A program made the translations under genes and the position numbers. The notes below the pieces were generated by a model, which was not told the origin of the DNA, did no database searches, and worked only from the letters and a program-made list of their open reading frames with translations. A stretch of DNA of 64,000 nucleotides from Mesorhizobium opportunistum WSM2075 (GTDB lineage: Bacteria; Pseudomonadota; Alphaproteobacteria; Rhizobiales; Rhizobiaceae), in NCBI RefSeq assembly GCF_000176035.2, contig NC_015675.1, positions 4,964,001 to 5,028,000 of the forward strand. Reading direction: 5' to 3'. Below, piece by piece: positions 47,028-55,601 of the stretch (position 1 is its first letter; each line of letters starts with the position of its first letter).

Positions 47028-48563
47028 ATGAATGAGATCGATCCCGCGCGCCGCTTTTCACCAGAAGCAGTGCGTAAACTCGACACTCCGGCCGAGGGCA
47101 TTGCGCCCGGCGGCATGAACGACGTTGCCCGGCAGGTCGCCTCGCAGTACCGGCGGGACACGATGTCGCCGATCATGGTCAGCGGTGTCCTGCGCATGGT
47201 CGAATTCGGGGTGCTTCTGGTTTCGGGCCTCTGCGTCTATTTCCACTATGTCGGGTTCTTCAACTATCTCGCCTGGCAATATCCGCTGACGATCGGCGCC
47301 GCGTCATTCCTGGCCGTGGTGCTGCTCGACGTCACCGACTGCTACCAGGTCGTGTCCCTGATGCGGCCTATCGCCAATTTCGGCCGCATCCTGCTGGTCT
47401 GGGCCGGCGCCTTCGCGCTGATGGCCTTGACGGCCTTCGCCATGAAGATGTCGCAGGACTATTCGCGCCTGCTGTTCGGCACGTGGTTCGTCGTCGGCTT
47501 CGTCTGCCTCTTCAGTCTCAGGCTGGTGATGTCGAGGCTGATCCGACGCTGGGCACGCGATGGCCGCATGGAGCGGCGCGCCGTCATCGTCGGTGGCGGC
47601 AAGGCGGCGGAAGTCCTGATCCGCTCGGTCGAGAAGCAGCCCTACAACGACATCCGCATCTGCGGCATCTTCGATGACCGCAACGACAAGCGCTCGCCGC
47701 CGCTTGTCGCCGGCTATCCCAAGCTCGGCACCATTTCCGAGCTGATCGAATTCGCCCGCATCGCGCGCATCGACATGCTGATCGTGTCGCTGCCGCTGAC
47801 CGCCGAATCGCGCGTGCTGCAGCTTTTGAAGAAACTGTGGGTGCTGCCGGTCGATATCCGCCTGTCCGCGCATTCCAACGCGCTGCAATTTCGCCCGCGC
47901 GCCTATTCCTACATCGGCTCGGTGCCGATGCTCGACATCTTCGACAAGCCGATCAACGACTGGGATTCGGTCGCCAAGCGCGCCTTCGACATCATCTTCA
48001 GCCTGATCGGCATCGTCGTGTTCTCGCCGGTGATGCTGGCCACCGCCATCGCCATCAAGCTCGACAGCAAGGGGCCGGTGCTGTTTCGCCAGAAGCGGCA
48101 TGGTTTCAACAACGAGATCATCGAGGTCTACAAGTTCCGCTCGATGTACACGGACCGTTCGGACCCGACCGCCAAGCAGACGGTGACCCGCAACGATCCG
48201 CGCGTCACCCGTGTCGGCCGCTTCATCCGCAAGACCTCGATCGACGAATTGCCGCAGTTCTTCAACTCGCTTTTGGGTTCGCTGTCGCTGGTCGGTCCGC
48301 GCCCGCATGCGATCGCCGCGCAGTCGCACAACCTTCTCTACAATGAAGTGGTCGACGGCTATTTCGCCCGCCACAAGGTCAAGCCCGGCGTCACCGGCTG
48401 GGCGCAGATCAATGGCTGGCGCGGCGAGATGGATACCAACGAGAAGATCCGCATGCGGACCGAATACGACCTTTATTACATCGAGAACTGGTCGCTGCTG
48501 TTCGATCTCAGAATCCTGTTCCTGACACCGATCCGCCTGCTCAACACGGAAAACGCCTATTGA
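47028..48563 (+). CDS. Undecaprenyl-phosphate sugar phosphotransferase (WcaJ-like)
   Basis: A 511-residue polyisoprenyl-phosphate hexose-1-phosphate transferase that starts the repeat unit on the lipid carrier. Four N-terminal helices, a central NAD-like domain (RRAVIVGGGKAAEVLIRS), then the fifth membrane helix and catalytic domain (KRAFDIIFSLIGIVVFSP, VYKFRSM, KTSIDELPQFFNSLLGS, GPRPHAI). ATG 47028 (MNEIDPARR) is chosen; the longer frame overlaps the GT4 gene. Stop overlaps the polymerase start by 4 bases (TTGA). Glucose-1-phosphate is the usual donor moiety, galactose possible. Confidence 0.92.
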   Translation: MNEIDPARRFSPEAVRKLDTPAEGIAPGGMNDVARQVASQYRRDTMSPIMVSGVLRMVEFGVLLVSGLCVYFHYVGFFNYLAWQYPLTIGAASFLAVVLLDVTDCYQVVSLMRPIANFGRILLVWAGAFALMALTAFAMKMSQDYSRLLFGTWFVVGFVCLFSLRLVMSRLIRRWARDGRMERRAVIVGGGKAAEVLIRSVEKQPYNDIRICGIFDDRNDKRSPPLVAGYPKLGTISELIEFARIARIDMLIVSLPLTAESRVLQLLKKLWVLPVDIRLSAHSNALQFRPRAYSYIGSVPMLDIFDKPINDWDSVAKRAFDIIFSLIGIVVFSPVMLATAIAIKLDSKGPVLFRQKRHGFNNEIIEVYKFRSMYTDRSDPTAKQTVTRNDPRVTRVGRFIRKTSIDELPQFFNSLLGSLSLVGPRPHAIAAQSHNLLYNEVVDGYFARHKVKPGVTGWAQINGWRGEMDTNEKIRMRTEYDLYYIENWSLLFDLRILFLTPIRLLNTENAY

Positions 48564-49828
48564 GCGCGACCTCCTTTGAGCTGCCGCAGGCCGCCGTCAA
48601 CGCCAAGCTGATCGCGATGATCTCTTCGGGGGCGGTCGTGCTGGGCATCCTGCTGTCCGGTTTCGTCATAAGCGAACCGGCGCCCTATGAACTCTACATG
48701 GCCGGGCTGATCGCCATCTGGGCTCTTTTCGGCATGAGGATCTCCCGTGCGGCGCTGCCGCTGCTGGTGCTGCTGGTGACGATGAACATCGGCGGCATGA
48801 TTTCGATGACGCAGATGGCGGATCTCGCCAACACGCCGCTCTACCTTGCCGTGTCGCTGTTCCTCGCCTTCAGCGCCGTGTTCTTCGCCTCGGTTACAGC
48901 CACGCAGCCAGGCCTCTACCGGCTGATCTTCATTGCCTATGTGATCTCGGCCGTGATGACTTCGCTGCTCGGCATAGCAGGCTATTTCCACGCCTTCCCC
49001 GGCGCCGAGATGTTCACCAAATACGACCGTGCCGCCGGCGCCTTCCAGGACCCGAACGTATTCGGGCCGTTCCTGGTGCTGCCCGGCATCTACCTGCTCT
49101 ATTTGATCCTGACCGGTTCGGTTTCGCGCATGCCGCTGCTGGCGGTACCGCTGCTGATCATCACCGCCGGCATCTTCTTCTCGTTCTCGCGCGGCGCCTG
49201 GGGCATGTTCGCGGTTTCGGCGGTGCTGCTCACCGGCTGTCTGTTCCTGCAGAGCGCCAGCGGCATGTTCCGGCTGCGCGTGGTGATCATGACCGTCGCC
49301 GCGCTGTCGCTGCTGACGATCGCCATCATTGTCATCCTGCAGCTGCCCGGGGTGTCGGAAATGTTCTCCAACCGTGCACATCTCGAACAGAGCTACGACA
49401 CCGCCCGCCTCGGCCGCTTCGCCCGCTACACGATCGGTTTCCAGATGGCGATGGAGCATCCGTTCGGCATCGGGCCGCTGGTCTTCGGCACGATTTTCGG
49501 CGAGGACACGCACGACATCTGGCTGAAGATGCTGATGGACTATGGCTGGATCGGTTTCGTGTCGTTCCTGACGCTCGTCCTGTGGACAATCGCAGCCGGG
49601 TTCCGCATCCTGCTGCGCGACCGGCCGTGGCAACCCTATCTCTTGTGCTCCTACGTCGCCTTCATCGGCAATGTCGGGCTTGGCACCTTCATCGACATCG
49701 ACCACTGGCGCCACATGTACCTGCTGCTAGGCCTGATCTGGGGCGCCATCGCGCTCGAATACCGCCATCAGCGGCTGTTGCGGCCGGTATTGCGCGGCTC
49801 ATCGACACCTGCGATCGCGGCAACATAA
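48560..49828 (+). CDS. O-antigen ligase / Wzy-like polymerase
   Basis: A 422-residue inner-membrane protein with about eleven helices and one large periplasmic loop (about 255-310, rich in RAHLEQSYDTARLGRF) as in Wzy polymerases and WaaL ligases. FSFSRGAWGMF and AMEHPFGIGP are the usual conserved loop motifs. The start is TTG at 48560, overlapping the transferase stop, which implies coupling. In this setting polymerisation of the repeat unit is the likely job. No Wzx flippase gene is present in the cluster. Confidence 0.87.
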   Translation: MSATSFELPQAAVNAKLIAMISSGAVVLGILLSGFVISEPAPYELYMAGLIAIWALFGMRISRAALPLLVLLVTMNIGGMISMTQMADLANTPLYLAVSLFLAFSAVFFASVTATQPGLYRLIFIAYVISAVMTSLLGIAGYFHAFPGAEMFTKYDRAAGAFQDPNVFGPFLVLPGIYLLYLILTGSVSRMPLLAVPLLIITAGIFFSFSRGAWGMFAVSAVLLTGCLFLQSASGMFRLRVVIMTVAALSLLTIAIIVILQLPGVSEMFSNRAHLEQSYDTARLGRFARYTIGFQMAMEHPFGIGPLVFGTIFGEDTHDIWLKMLMDYGWIGFVSFLTLVLWTIAAGFRILLRDRPWQPYLLCSYVAFIGNVGLGTFIDIDHWRHMYLLLGLIWGAIALEYRHQRLLRPVLRGSSTPAIAAT

Positions 49829-49845
49829 TAAACGCCGAATTTCGG

Positions 49846-49874
49846 TTGACCCGAGCGGGGTTATCACGATACAT
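49846..49874 (+). promoter_or_regulatory. Promoter of tRNA-Pro
   Basis: TTGACC (49846-49851) and ATACAT (49869-49874), 17 bases apart; predicted start about 5 bases before the tRNA. Confidence 0.65.
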
Positions 49875-49885
49875 CGCGACCGGTC

Positions 49886-49962
<77 letters not shown>

Positions 49963-50046
49963 TTTTAGAACAAGGACTTGCCCCAAAAGTCCTACTCTCA
50001 GTTCCGGCGTACTGCGCAGGATGACTGATGGAGTAACAGAGCTGCT

Positions 50047-50448
50047 TTGGGCTCTTTCATTGATTTCCGAGCGTTTCCTGCGACTATCGACGGGTATGTA
50101 AGGGGAATGCGAGATGGTGATCTGTCGCGCTACTCTGGCGTGCATATTCTATGGTGCATCGAACTGCAGCCGGCCTCTGGCGGGGAACTCCGTGCGTTCG
50201 GACATGACATTTCGATACTGAAGAACAAGGTTGGTCAAACTCAGGATCAGCTATCAGTCGATGGAAAAGTCATACACGCAAACGAGTATGTCAGTTTCGA
50301 CGAAATCGCCGTCGTAAACGGCACGCCAATCATTGGCGGCGACTCGAGCCCGGGTGGCAATGCATGCGACGCAAGCCCCTTCGTTTTGTCTTTTCCGGCG
50401 GGAAAAGCGCCTCGGCTTTGGGGTGCGGGCTTTTTCATGCCCGAATGA
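50047..50448 (+). CDS. Possible hypothetical protein or truncated gene
   Basis: An open frame from TTG 50047 of 133 codons. The first 20 residues look unlike protein. From about residue 30 (YSGVHILWCIELQPASGG) it reads as a plausible beta-rich domain with two Cys (WCIEL and NACDASPF) and ends abruptly after GKAPRLWGAGFFMPE. An ATG within (50108, MRDGDLS) has poorly spaced GGGGA. No family recognised. Position next to tRNA-Pro, low coding quality at both ends, and lack of start signal suggest a remnant inserted at the tRNA. Confidence 0.4.
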   Translation: MGSFIDFRAFPATIDGYVRGMRDGDLSRYSGVHILWCIELQPASGGELRAFGHDISILKNKVGQTQDQLSVDGKVIHANEYVSFDEIAVVNGTPIIGGDSSPGGNACDASPFVLSFPAGKAPRLWGAGFFMPE

Positions 50449-50716
50449 AAACCGCACACCTAACGTCTTCCTCAAGGAATCGCTCTACCAGTGAAGATCT
50501 GTCCGTTGACTGATATACGGATTTCGGGGCCGAGCGCTCTACAAGCCCTTTACTGGGCTCGATTTGCGCCTGGAAGTGTCAGGTCAGTGTAGGCACAGTG
50601 ATCGATGGAAGATTGGGCCAAGGCAAAATACAGCTAGTTGCAAAAAGGTCACATACTTTTTACACCGCCCCGGCTATTGTCATGGACGGGGGAATTACTT
50701 GGGCTGGGAGAAATAC

Positions 50717-51466
50717 GTGAATAAATTCTTAGCAGTTTTCGCTGTTGCCGCCCTGTCGGCAAGCACTGCCTCAGCAGCGGACGTGGTGGCCCCGGTTGCG
50801 GGGTCGGCCTATGACTGGAGCGGTTTCTATGTCGGCGGCCATATCGGCGTTGCCGATGGTGATATCACGGCGACGGACATGACCGAGCCAAACGGCGGCT
50901 TTTTCACCGAGCTCGTTCCGGCCGGAACAGAGGGCTTTGACTTCAACAAAGCGGGCGTAGCCGGGGGTATCCATGCGGGCGCGCAATGGCAGTGGGGGCA
51001 ATTCGTTCTGGGCGGCGAGGCGACCTGGACTGCAACGGGCATCCGCAAAACCATCACCAGTCCCTATTACCCGGACAGTGACACCGAGACCGGCAAGATC
51101 TCGAATTATGCCACGATCGTTGGCCGTGTCGGCTACGCCTTCGATCGCGTGCTGATTTACGCGAAGGCGGGCTATGCCGGCGGCAAGGTGGATTTCCGCG
51201 CCCGAGACAATGACGCTCTCGTGTCCTACGAGAAGAATGAGTGGCAGAACGGCTATGCGCTCGGCGCCGGCATCGACTATGCTCTTACGAACAACCTCTC
51301 GCTGGGCGTGGACTACACCCACATTGACCTCGGTCATAAGACGAGCACGGGCGACAACGTTTACGATGACGGGCACCTCGGTGACAATCCTGAGACGTAT
51401 CGCACCGAGGCAAAGGTCGATGCCGTGATGGCCAGGCTAACCTACAAGTTCGGAATGGGTCAGTAA
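50717..51466 (+). CDS. Omp25/31-like outer-membrane beta-barrel protein
   Basis: A 249-residue outer-membrane protein. GTG 50717 follows GGGAG at good spacing and gives a clean signal peptide (MNKFLAVFAVAALSASTASA). The mature start YDWSGFYVGGHIGVADG and the alternating aromatic strands (QWQWGQFVLGGEATW, VGRVGYAFDRVLIYAKAG, LSLGVDYTHIDLGHK) are typical of the eight-stranded porin family of Rhizobiales. The last strand (ARLTYKFGMGQ) ends a few residues past the usual terminal Phe. Likely structural, anchoring the envelope; transport function uncertain. Confidence 0.88.
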   Translation: MNKFLAVFAVAALSASTASAADVVAPVAGSAYDWSGFYVGGHIGVADGDITATDMTEPNGGFFTELVPAGTEGFDFNKAGVAGGIHAGAQWQWGQFVLGGEATWTATGIRKTITSPYYPDSDTETGKISNYATIVGRVGYAFDRVLIYAKAGYAGGKVDFRARDNDALVSYEKNEWQNGYALGAGIDYALTNNLSLGVDYTHIDLGHKTSTGDNVYDDGHLGDNPETYRTEAKVDAVMARLTYKFGMGQ

Positions 51467-51499
51467 TTAGCCGTTTGGGCTTCAGCATCTAAGCGTCAC

Positions 51500-51522
51500 G
51501 GGGAGCCCGCGAGGAGCTCCCC
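51500..51522 (+). terminator. Weak terminator-like hairpin after the Omp25-like gene
   Basis: GGGGAGC (51500-51506) pairs with GCTCCCC (51516-51522), 9-base loop, followed by TATTC. It lies between convergent genes. Confidence 0.45.
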
Positions 51523-51586
51523 TATTCGCATCTGGTTTTCATGACGCCATTGGTCGATTAGGGCGACGGCCCTGCCCGGTCGCGGC

Positions 51587-52048
51587 CTATCCCTGGCAGA
51601 CATCCACCCATTCAGCGCCGGTAAGCTCGACCATCCTCCGCGGCGTAATCCGCACCGCCGCGTTGGTGGCGCCGGCGGCGGGGACAACCTCGTCGAACTC
51701 GCGCAGCGACACGTCGCAATAGACCGGCAGCGGCGCCGGCAGGCCGAACGGGCAGACACCGCCGACCGGATGGCTCGTGGCGGCGACGACTTCCTCCGCG
51801 TCCAGCATGCGCGGCTTGCCGGCGAACTGGTCCTTGAATTTGCGGTTGTCCAGCCTCGCGATACCGCTGGTCACGACCAGCATGGTGCGGTCGCCGACGC
51901 GAAGGCAGATCGTCTTGGCGATCTGCGCCGGCAACACGCCATGCGCCTGCGCCGCCAGCGTCACGGTCGCCGAACTCGCTTCCGTGACGATGACCTCGAT
52001 GTCAGGCGCATGAGCGGCGAAGAACGCACGAACGGATTCCAGGCTCAT
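51587..52048 (-). CDS. YbaK/ProX-type aminoacyl-tRNA deacylase
   Basis: A 153-residue cytoplasmic protein of the YbaK/EbsC family, which edits mischarged tRNA (Cys-tRNA-Pro and others). Motifs: TLAAQAHGVLPAQIAKTICLRV with the conserved Lys in AKTI, and GGVCPFGLPAPLPVYCD. ATG 52048 is chosen; an extension to 52111 is not supported. Whether it edits Cys-, Ala- or another tRNA cannot be told. That tRNA-Pro lies 1.7 kb away is probably coincidence. Confidence 0.88.
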   Translation of the reverse strand: MSLESVRAFFAAHAPDIEVIVTEASSATVTLAAQAHGVLPAQIAKTICLRVGDRTMLVVTSGIARLDNRKFKDQFAGKPRMLDAEEVVAATSHPVGGVCPFGLPAPLPVYCDVSLREFDEVVPAAGATNAAVRITPRRMVELTGAEWVDVCQG

Positions 52049-52147
52049 ATCGAAAACCCCAGGGTTCAAGGATGCCGCGCGTATAAACACGTGCGATTTG
52101 CAAATCGGCAAGCCCGGCCGGTGGCAAAACCCGTGGCATCAGCAAGA

Positions 52148-52173
52148 AACCCGCCAAGGGGCCTTGGCGGGTT
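52148..52173 (-). terminator. Terminator of the XRE gene
   Basis: AACCCGCCAAGG (52148-52159) pairs perfectly with CCTTGGCGGGTT (52162-52173), leaving two bases between arms. It lies just past the stop of the XRE gene and before YbaK. Confidence 0.75.
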
Positions 52174-52195
52174 CTCGGGCATGCCTGGTACTGGC

Positions 52196-52480
52196 TTATG
52201 CCAGGGGCCGGCCTTGTGCGGCCGGCGTGCTGGCTGCCGAAGCAATGAGAGTGTCCGGAGGAAGCCGAAGCGCGGACGCAATACGACGCAGCTTCGCCGG
52301 ATCGGCCGCCCTGCCGTTCTCGATGTCCTCGATTTCGTCGACCGACAGGCCGCACGTCAGGGAAAGCTCTTCCAAACTGTATCCGCGGGTTTCCCGCATG
52401 GCCTTGAGGGCACTGTAATCTTGCCCGATCTCATTGGCTAACGGTTCGGAGAGGGCATGGCTTTTTGCATTTTTGGGCAT
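52196..52480 (-). CDS. XRE-family DNA-binding regulator
   Basis: A 94-residue Cro/CI-type helix-turn-helix protein. The HTH core is ALKAMRETRGYSLEELS ... GLSVDEIEDIENGRAA (residues about 30-70), preceded by a Lys/Asn-rich N-terminal arm. ATG 52480 has GGAG at 7 bases; the frame extending to 52513 has none. It is monocistronic, with its own terminator, and divergent from the DUF5666-like gene. Possibly an autoregulator or a lone antitoxin-like regulator; no toxin gene is beside it. Confidence 0.85.
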   Translation of the reverse strand: MPKNAKSHALSEPLANEIGQDYSALKAMRETRGYSLEELSLTCGLSVDEIEDIENGRAADPAKLRRIASALRLPPDTLIASAASTPAAQGRPLA

Positions 52481-52735
52481 TGGCAACTCCGTTGGCTGAA
52501 AGAGTTTGATCAAAATGGGATGTTGCCTGAGACGATGGGAAGATGCCCGCTCGGCGGCGATTTGCCAAGTCCCAAAAAGACCGTCACGCTATCGTGAAGC
52601 AGGGGGGCGCGCGGCGTCCCGGCCATCTCGTCCCGATCAAGTTGTTTTGAACGCCGAAGCGCCTTTTGCTCGGCATTTTGGCCACGCCCATTCGTTGTCC
52701 TGGCGTTGCTGGCATGAAAGCCGATCGGCTCCTGC

Positions 52736-52780
52736 CAGCCTTTTCCTGGCCAGCCTTTTCCTGGCCAGCCTTTTCCTAGA
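52736..52780. repeat. 15-bp tandem triplicate in a 5' leader
   Basis: CAGCCTTTTCCTGGC occurs perfectly at 52736-52750 and 52751-52765, with a third copy at 52766-52780 changed in its last three bases. It lies directly upstream of the ribosome binding site of the 52794 gene. Confidence 0.9.
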
Positions 52781-52793
52781 AGGACATACGCAA

Positions 52794-53408
52794 ATGAAGC
52801 TCAAGACATCCCTCCTCGTGCTCGGCACGATTTCCATGCTTTCCGGCGCCGGCGTGGCTGCCGCCCAGGCGGCGGACGCGCTGCGCGTGCGCGGCACGGT
52901 CGTCAGTTTCGAGCCATCGCTGCTCACGGTGAAAACCCGCCAGGGTGAGACCTCGGCGATCAAGCTCAATGCCGGCTGGAAGGTTTCAGGCGTCGCCAGC
53001 GCCTCCATGAAGGACATCAAGCAGGGCGACTTCCTCGGCATCGCCTCCGTCTCGAAGGCGGATGGCGGCAGCGGCGCGCTGGAAGTGGTGGTCTTTCCGG
53101 CGGCCCTGAAGGGCACCGGCGAGGGTGATCGGCCATGGGACCTGCAGCCGAACAGCCGCATGACCAACGGCACCGTCGCCGACGTCACCGACATCAACGG
53201 ACGAGCCGTCACGCTGACCTACGACAACGGGCAGACCAAGAAGATCTCGATACCCGACAGCACGCCTGTCGTGACCTTCGCTCCGGCCACGCCGGCCGAT
53301 CTCAAGCCAGGCGCAACGGTCTTCGTCACCGCGCAGCGCGAGGCTGACGGCACGCTGAGCTCCAGCCGCGTCGTGGTGGGAAACAAAGGCGTGGTACCGC
53401 CGATGTAG
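52794..53408 (+). CDS. Secreted DUF5666-like protein
   Basis: A 204-residue exported protein with a signal peptide (MKLKTSLLVLGTISMLSG, cleavage near AQAAD). Two similar halves follow, each of an OB-like beta pattern (VRGTVVSFEPSLLTVKTRQG and VADVTDINGRAVTLTYDNGQ). This matches DUF5666-type proteins as I recall; some are mis-annotated as metal transport proteins. AAGGA 8 bases before ATG 52794 sets the start. The 15-bp triplicate lies just ahead of it. Function unknown, probably periplasmic. Confidence 0.8.
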   Translation: MKLKTSLLVLGTISMLSGAGVAAAQAADALRVRGTVVSFEPSLLTVKTRQGETSAIKLNAGWKVSGVASASMKDIKQGDFLGIASVSKADGGSGALEVVVFPAALKGTGEGDRPWDLQPNSRMTNGTVADVTDINGRAVTLTYDNGQTKKISIPDSTPVVTFAPATPADLKPGATVFVTAQREADGTLSSSRVVVGNKGVVPPM

Positions 53409-53604
53409 TGGAAACCCGCGGCAAAACGCGGCTTTTGGCCTGCGGGATGAAGACGGCGAAAAGCCTGGATTCCCGGAAATAGTTCAGAAACAAAATTCTA
53501 CAATCGGGAAATACTGACGAAAAAATCGAGGAGCGTAATCGCCATCGCGGCGGTCGGGTTGTCGGCCCGTTTCATACCTGCCTGCGAAAAGAAGGAAACG
53601 ATCC

Positions 53605-53805
53605 ATGAAGAAGTCCCTCCTCTCGGCCCTCGGGCTTGCAGTCGCGCTTGCTTTCACGGTGCCGGTGATCGGTGCAACGAGCGCGGATGCGGCCCCGATG
53701 GCAAGGCATCATCATCGTCATCACCATCATCATCGCCACCACCATCGCTATCATCACCACCATCATCACCACCACCACATGAAGAAGATGGGCAACAAGG
53801 CCTAA
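53605..53805 (+). CDS. Small secreted histidine-rich protein
   Basis: A 66-residue protein: signal peptide MKKSLLSALGLAVALAFTV... cleaved near SADA, then a mature tail of about 36 residues of which 20 are His, grouped as 3, 5, 3 and 9, broken by Arg and Tyr, and ending HMKKMGNKA. AAGGAAA lies 6 bases before the ATG. Such a peptide should bind zinc, nickel or copper in the periplasm. No named family. It stands between the DUF5666-like gene and a tail-anchored protein, without an evident partner. Confidence 0.82.
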   Translation: MKKSLLSALGLAVALAFTVPVIGATSADAAPMARHHHRHHHHHRHHHRYHHHHHHHHHMKKMGNKA

Positions 53806-54020
53806 GGATTGCCAATGAGAAGACCGGCCTTGGCTTCCCTGTTCAAGGCTGGTCTCCTCCTGATTCAAGAGGCTCGATTGCGGGCCGTATCGATCCGGCG
53901 TTCGCCGGCCAGATCGGGCGGCTCTGGCGGTTCGACCGATCCGCGTTCCTGCGGCGGCGCCACAAAGCTGCCGTGGCCTCTATGCCGACGCACTTCGCGC
54001 TCGGGTCGCATGGACGGGCA

Positions 54021-54323
54021 TCAGCGCCGGCTGAACAGCAGGCTGGCAACCAGGCCGAGCACCACAAGACCGACCGCCGCGGCCGCCGCCGGATGGTCAC
54101 GGGCCGATTTTTCGATCACCCTGCCCTGCTTGCGGATCGCCGGCATGGCATCGCGCAGGCGTCCGGCCAGATCTGAATAGGTGTCGAGCGCGGCGTCACG
54201 ACCATCTTCGTAGTAAGCGCCGCTCCGTTGGGAGACGGCCTTTTTCAACGCCGCCAATTCCCTGGAGAGGGCCGCGACCTGCCTATCGAGGTCAATGTCC
54301 GAAAGGGTCGAGAACGATGCCAT
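54021..54323 (-). CDS. Small tail-anchored protein (ElaB/DUF883-like)
   Basis: A 100-residue protein with a long N-terminal helix, probably coiled coil (LDRQVAALSRELAALKKAVSQ), and one C-terminal transmembrane helix (AAAVGLVVLGLVASLLF) ending SRR. Layout fits inner-membrane ribosome-associated ElaB/DUF883-type proteins, often stress-induced. AAGGAAG lies before ATG 54323. No operon partner: the next gene upstream on its strand begins 87 bases away. The family assignment is tentative. Confidence 0.78.
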   Translation of the reverse strand: MASFSTLSDIDLDRQVAALSRELAALKKAVSQRSGAYYEDGRDAALDTYSDLAGRLRDAMPAIRKQGRVIEKSARDHPAAAAAVGLVVLGLVASLLFSRR

Positions 54324-54410
54324 GACGTGCTTCCTTCATTTGCAGAAGGAAACGTAACGCCTCACCCGCAGGCGGGTTCCGGTTTGCGCACCGGAGCCTT
54401 CGTGCGCGGG

Positions 54411-54950
54411 TCAGCGCACCTGGTCGAGCAGGCGCTTGCATTCCAGAAGGTCGAACAGCGCCTCCTGCAGCAGCGCGCGGTTGTCGCGCGAGAGTTTCGA
54501 CGCGTCCGGCTGGACCGGACCTTCCTCATCGCCCTTGCCGAGGCCGAAAAAGCGCCGGCTGGGCTTGACCCTTGGTTGGCCAACCAGCTCATCGTCTCCG
54601 CCGCGTGGCTGCGCCGCCGGCGTCAACGGCACCTGGTCGGCCTGCTTGCGTTGCGAGATCGCCTCGACGGCGGCCATGTCGCCATTGCCGATGGCGACCA
54701 GGAAATGATTGCCGTTTTCGCGCAGCAGCTTCTGCACGCCTTTGATCGTGTAACCCTGATCGTAGAGCATGTGACGGATGCCCTTGATCAATTCGACGTC
54801 CTGCGGGCGGTAGTAGCGGCGGCCGCCGCCACGCTTCATCGGCTTGATCTGGTTGAAGCGCGTCTCCCAGAAACGCAGCACATGCTGTGGCAGGTCGAGA
54901 TCTTCGGCGACCTCGCTGATGGTCCGGAAGGCGTCAGGGCTCTTGTCCAT
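54411..54950 (-). CDS. MerR-family transcriptional regulator
   Basis: A 179-residue regulator with an N-terminal MerR winged helix ([25 protein letters not shown], then [19 protein letters not shown]) and a helical C-terminal part with no metal-binding Cys. ATG 54950 is used; an upstream frame to 55010 lacks a ribosome binding site. It is the last gene of the conserved plsX-fabH-ihfA-MerR set, 225 bases after ihfA. Its target is unknown; it may control this block or an unrelated operon. Confidence 0.88.
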   Translation of the reverse strand: MDKSPDAFRTISEVAEDLDLPQHVLRFWETRFNQIKPMKRGGGRRYYRPQDVELIKGIRHMLYDQGYTIKGVQKLLRENGNHFLVAIGNGDMAAVEAISQRKQADQVPLTPAAQPRGGDDELVGQPRVKPSRRFFGLGKGDEEGPVQPDASKLSRDNRALLQEALFDLLECKRLLDQVR

Positions 54951-55175
54951 GGGCGAAATCCTCACGCTGGAGCGTGATCCGGAACGGTCTTCAGACGGGA
55001 TCACGCTCAACCAAGAGAAAGCTCATTCCGTTTGCACAGAATGGATCTTACGCAGAACACCAATCCGGCCATGCTGCCGAATCGGGCCTTATTTCAGCGG
55101 TTTGTGAAACAATATTCAAGCCCGGTGTCATGCCGGGGCCGGTTTTCAACCGTACAATGGACGCACCTTGGGAGG

Positions 55176-55499
55176 CTACTTGCCGCCCTTGGCCTTGCTG
55201 TTCTGGTGAGAACGCAGGATGCGGTTCTTCAGCACGTTCGACGACTTGAAGGTCATCACCCGGCGCGGCAGGATCGGCACCTCTTCACCCGTCTTGGGAT
55301 TGCGCCCGATACGCTCGTTCTTGGAGCGGACATGGAATGTCGCGAATGACGATAATTTTACCGTCTCGCCACGAACGATGGCTTCGCAGATTTCATCCAG
55401 CACCGCTTCGACAAGCTCCGCGGATTCAGTCCGCGACAGACCGACCTTTCGGTAGACGGCCTCGGCAAGGTCGGCGCGCGTAAGTGTCTTTCCCCCCAT
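55176..55499 (-). CDS. ihfA: Integration host factor alpha subunit
   Basis: A 107-residue DNA-bending protein; with IhfB it bends specific sites in recombination and transcription. Family pattern: [27 protein letters not shown], then [25 protein letters not shown] with the DNA-intercalating Pro. The C-terminal tail is lysine-rich (SKAKGGK). Located between fabH (102-base gap) and the MerR gene, the order usual in alphaproteobacteria. Confidence 0.95.
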   Translation of the reverse strand: MGGKTLTRADLAEAVYRKVGLSRTESAELVEAVLDEICEAIVRGETVKLSSFATFHVRSKNERIGRNPKTGEEVPILPRRVMTFKSSNVLKNRILRSHQNSKAKGGK

Positions 55500-55601
55500 G
55501 CGACCGTCCCATCAGTTCAAACATAAAATCGGCACAACAGCCGCAGAGCCTAAGTAATTGATCCGGCAAGGTCAAGGACCGAAACCGGACCGTTTGGCAA
55601 C

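Noticed and set aside
52196..52480. Toxin-antitoxin module with the XRE protein as antitoxin
   Set aside because: No small toxin gene overlaps or adjoins it; it is monocistronic with its own terminator.
53843..54100. A minus-strand open frame overlapping the tail-anchored protein gene
   Set aside because: Arg/Pro/Ala-rich and without start signal; it overlaps a better supported gene on the same strand.
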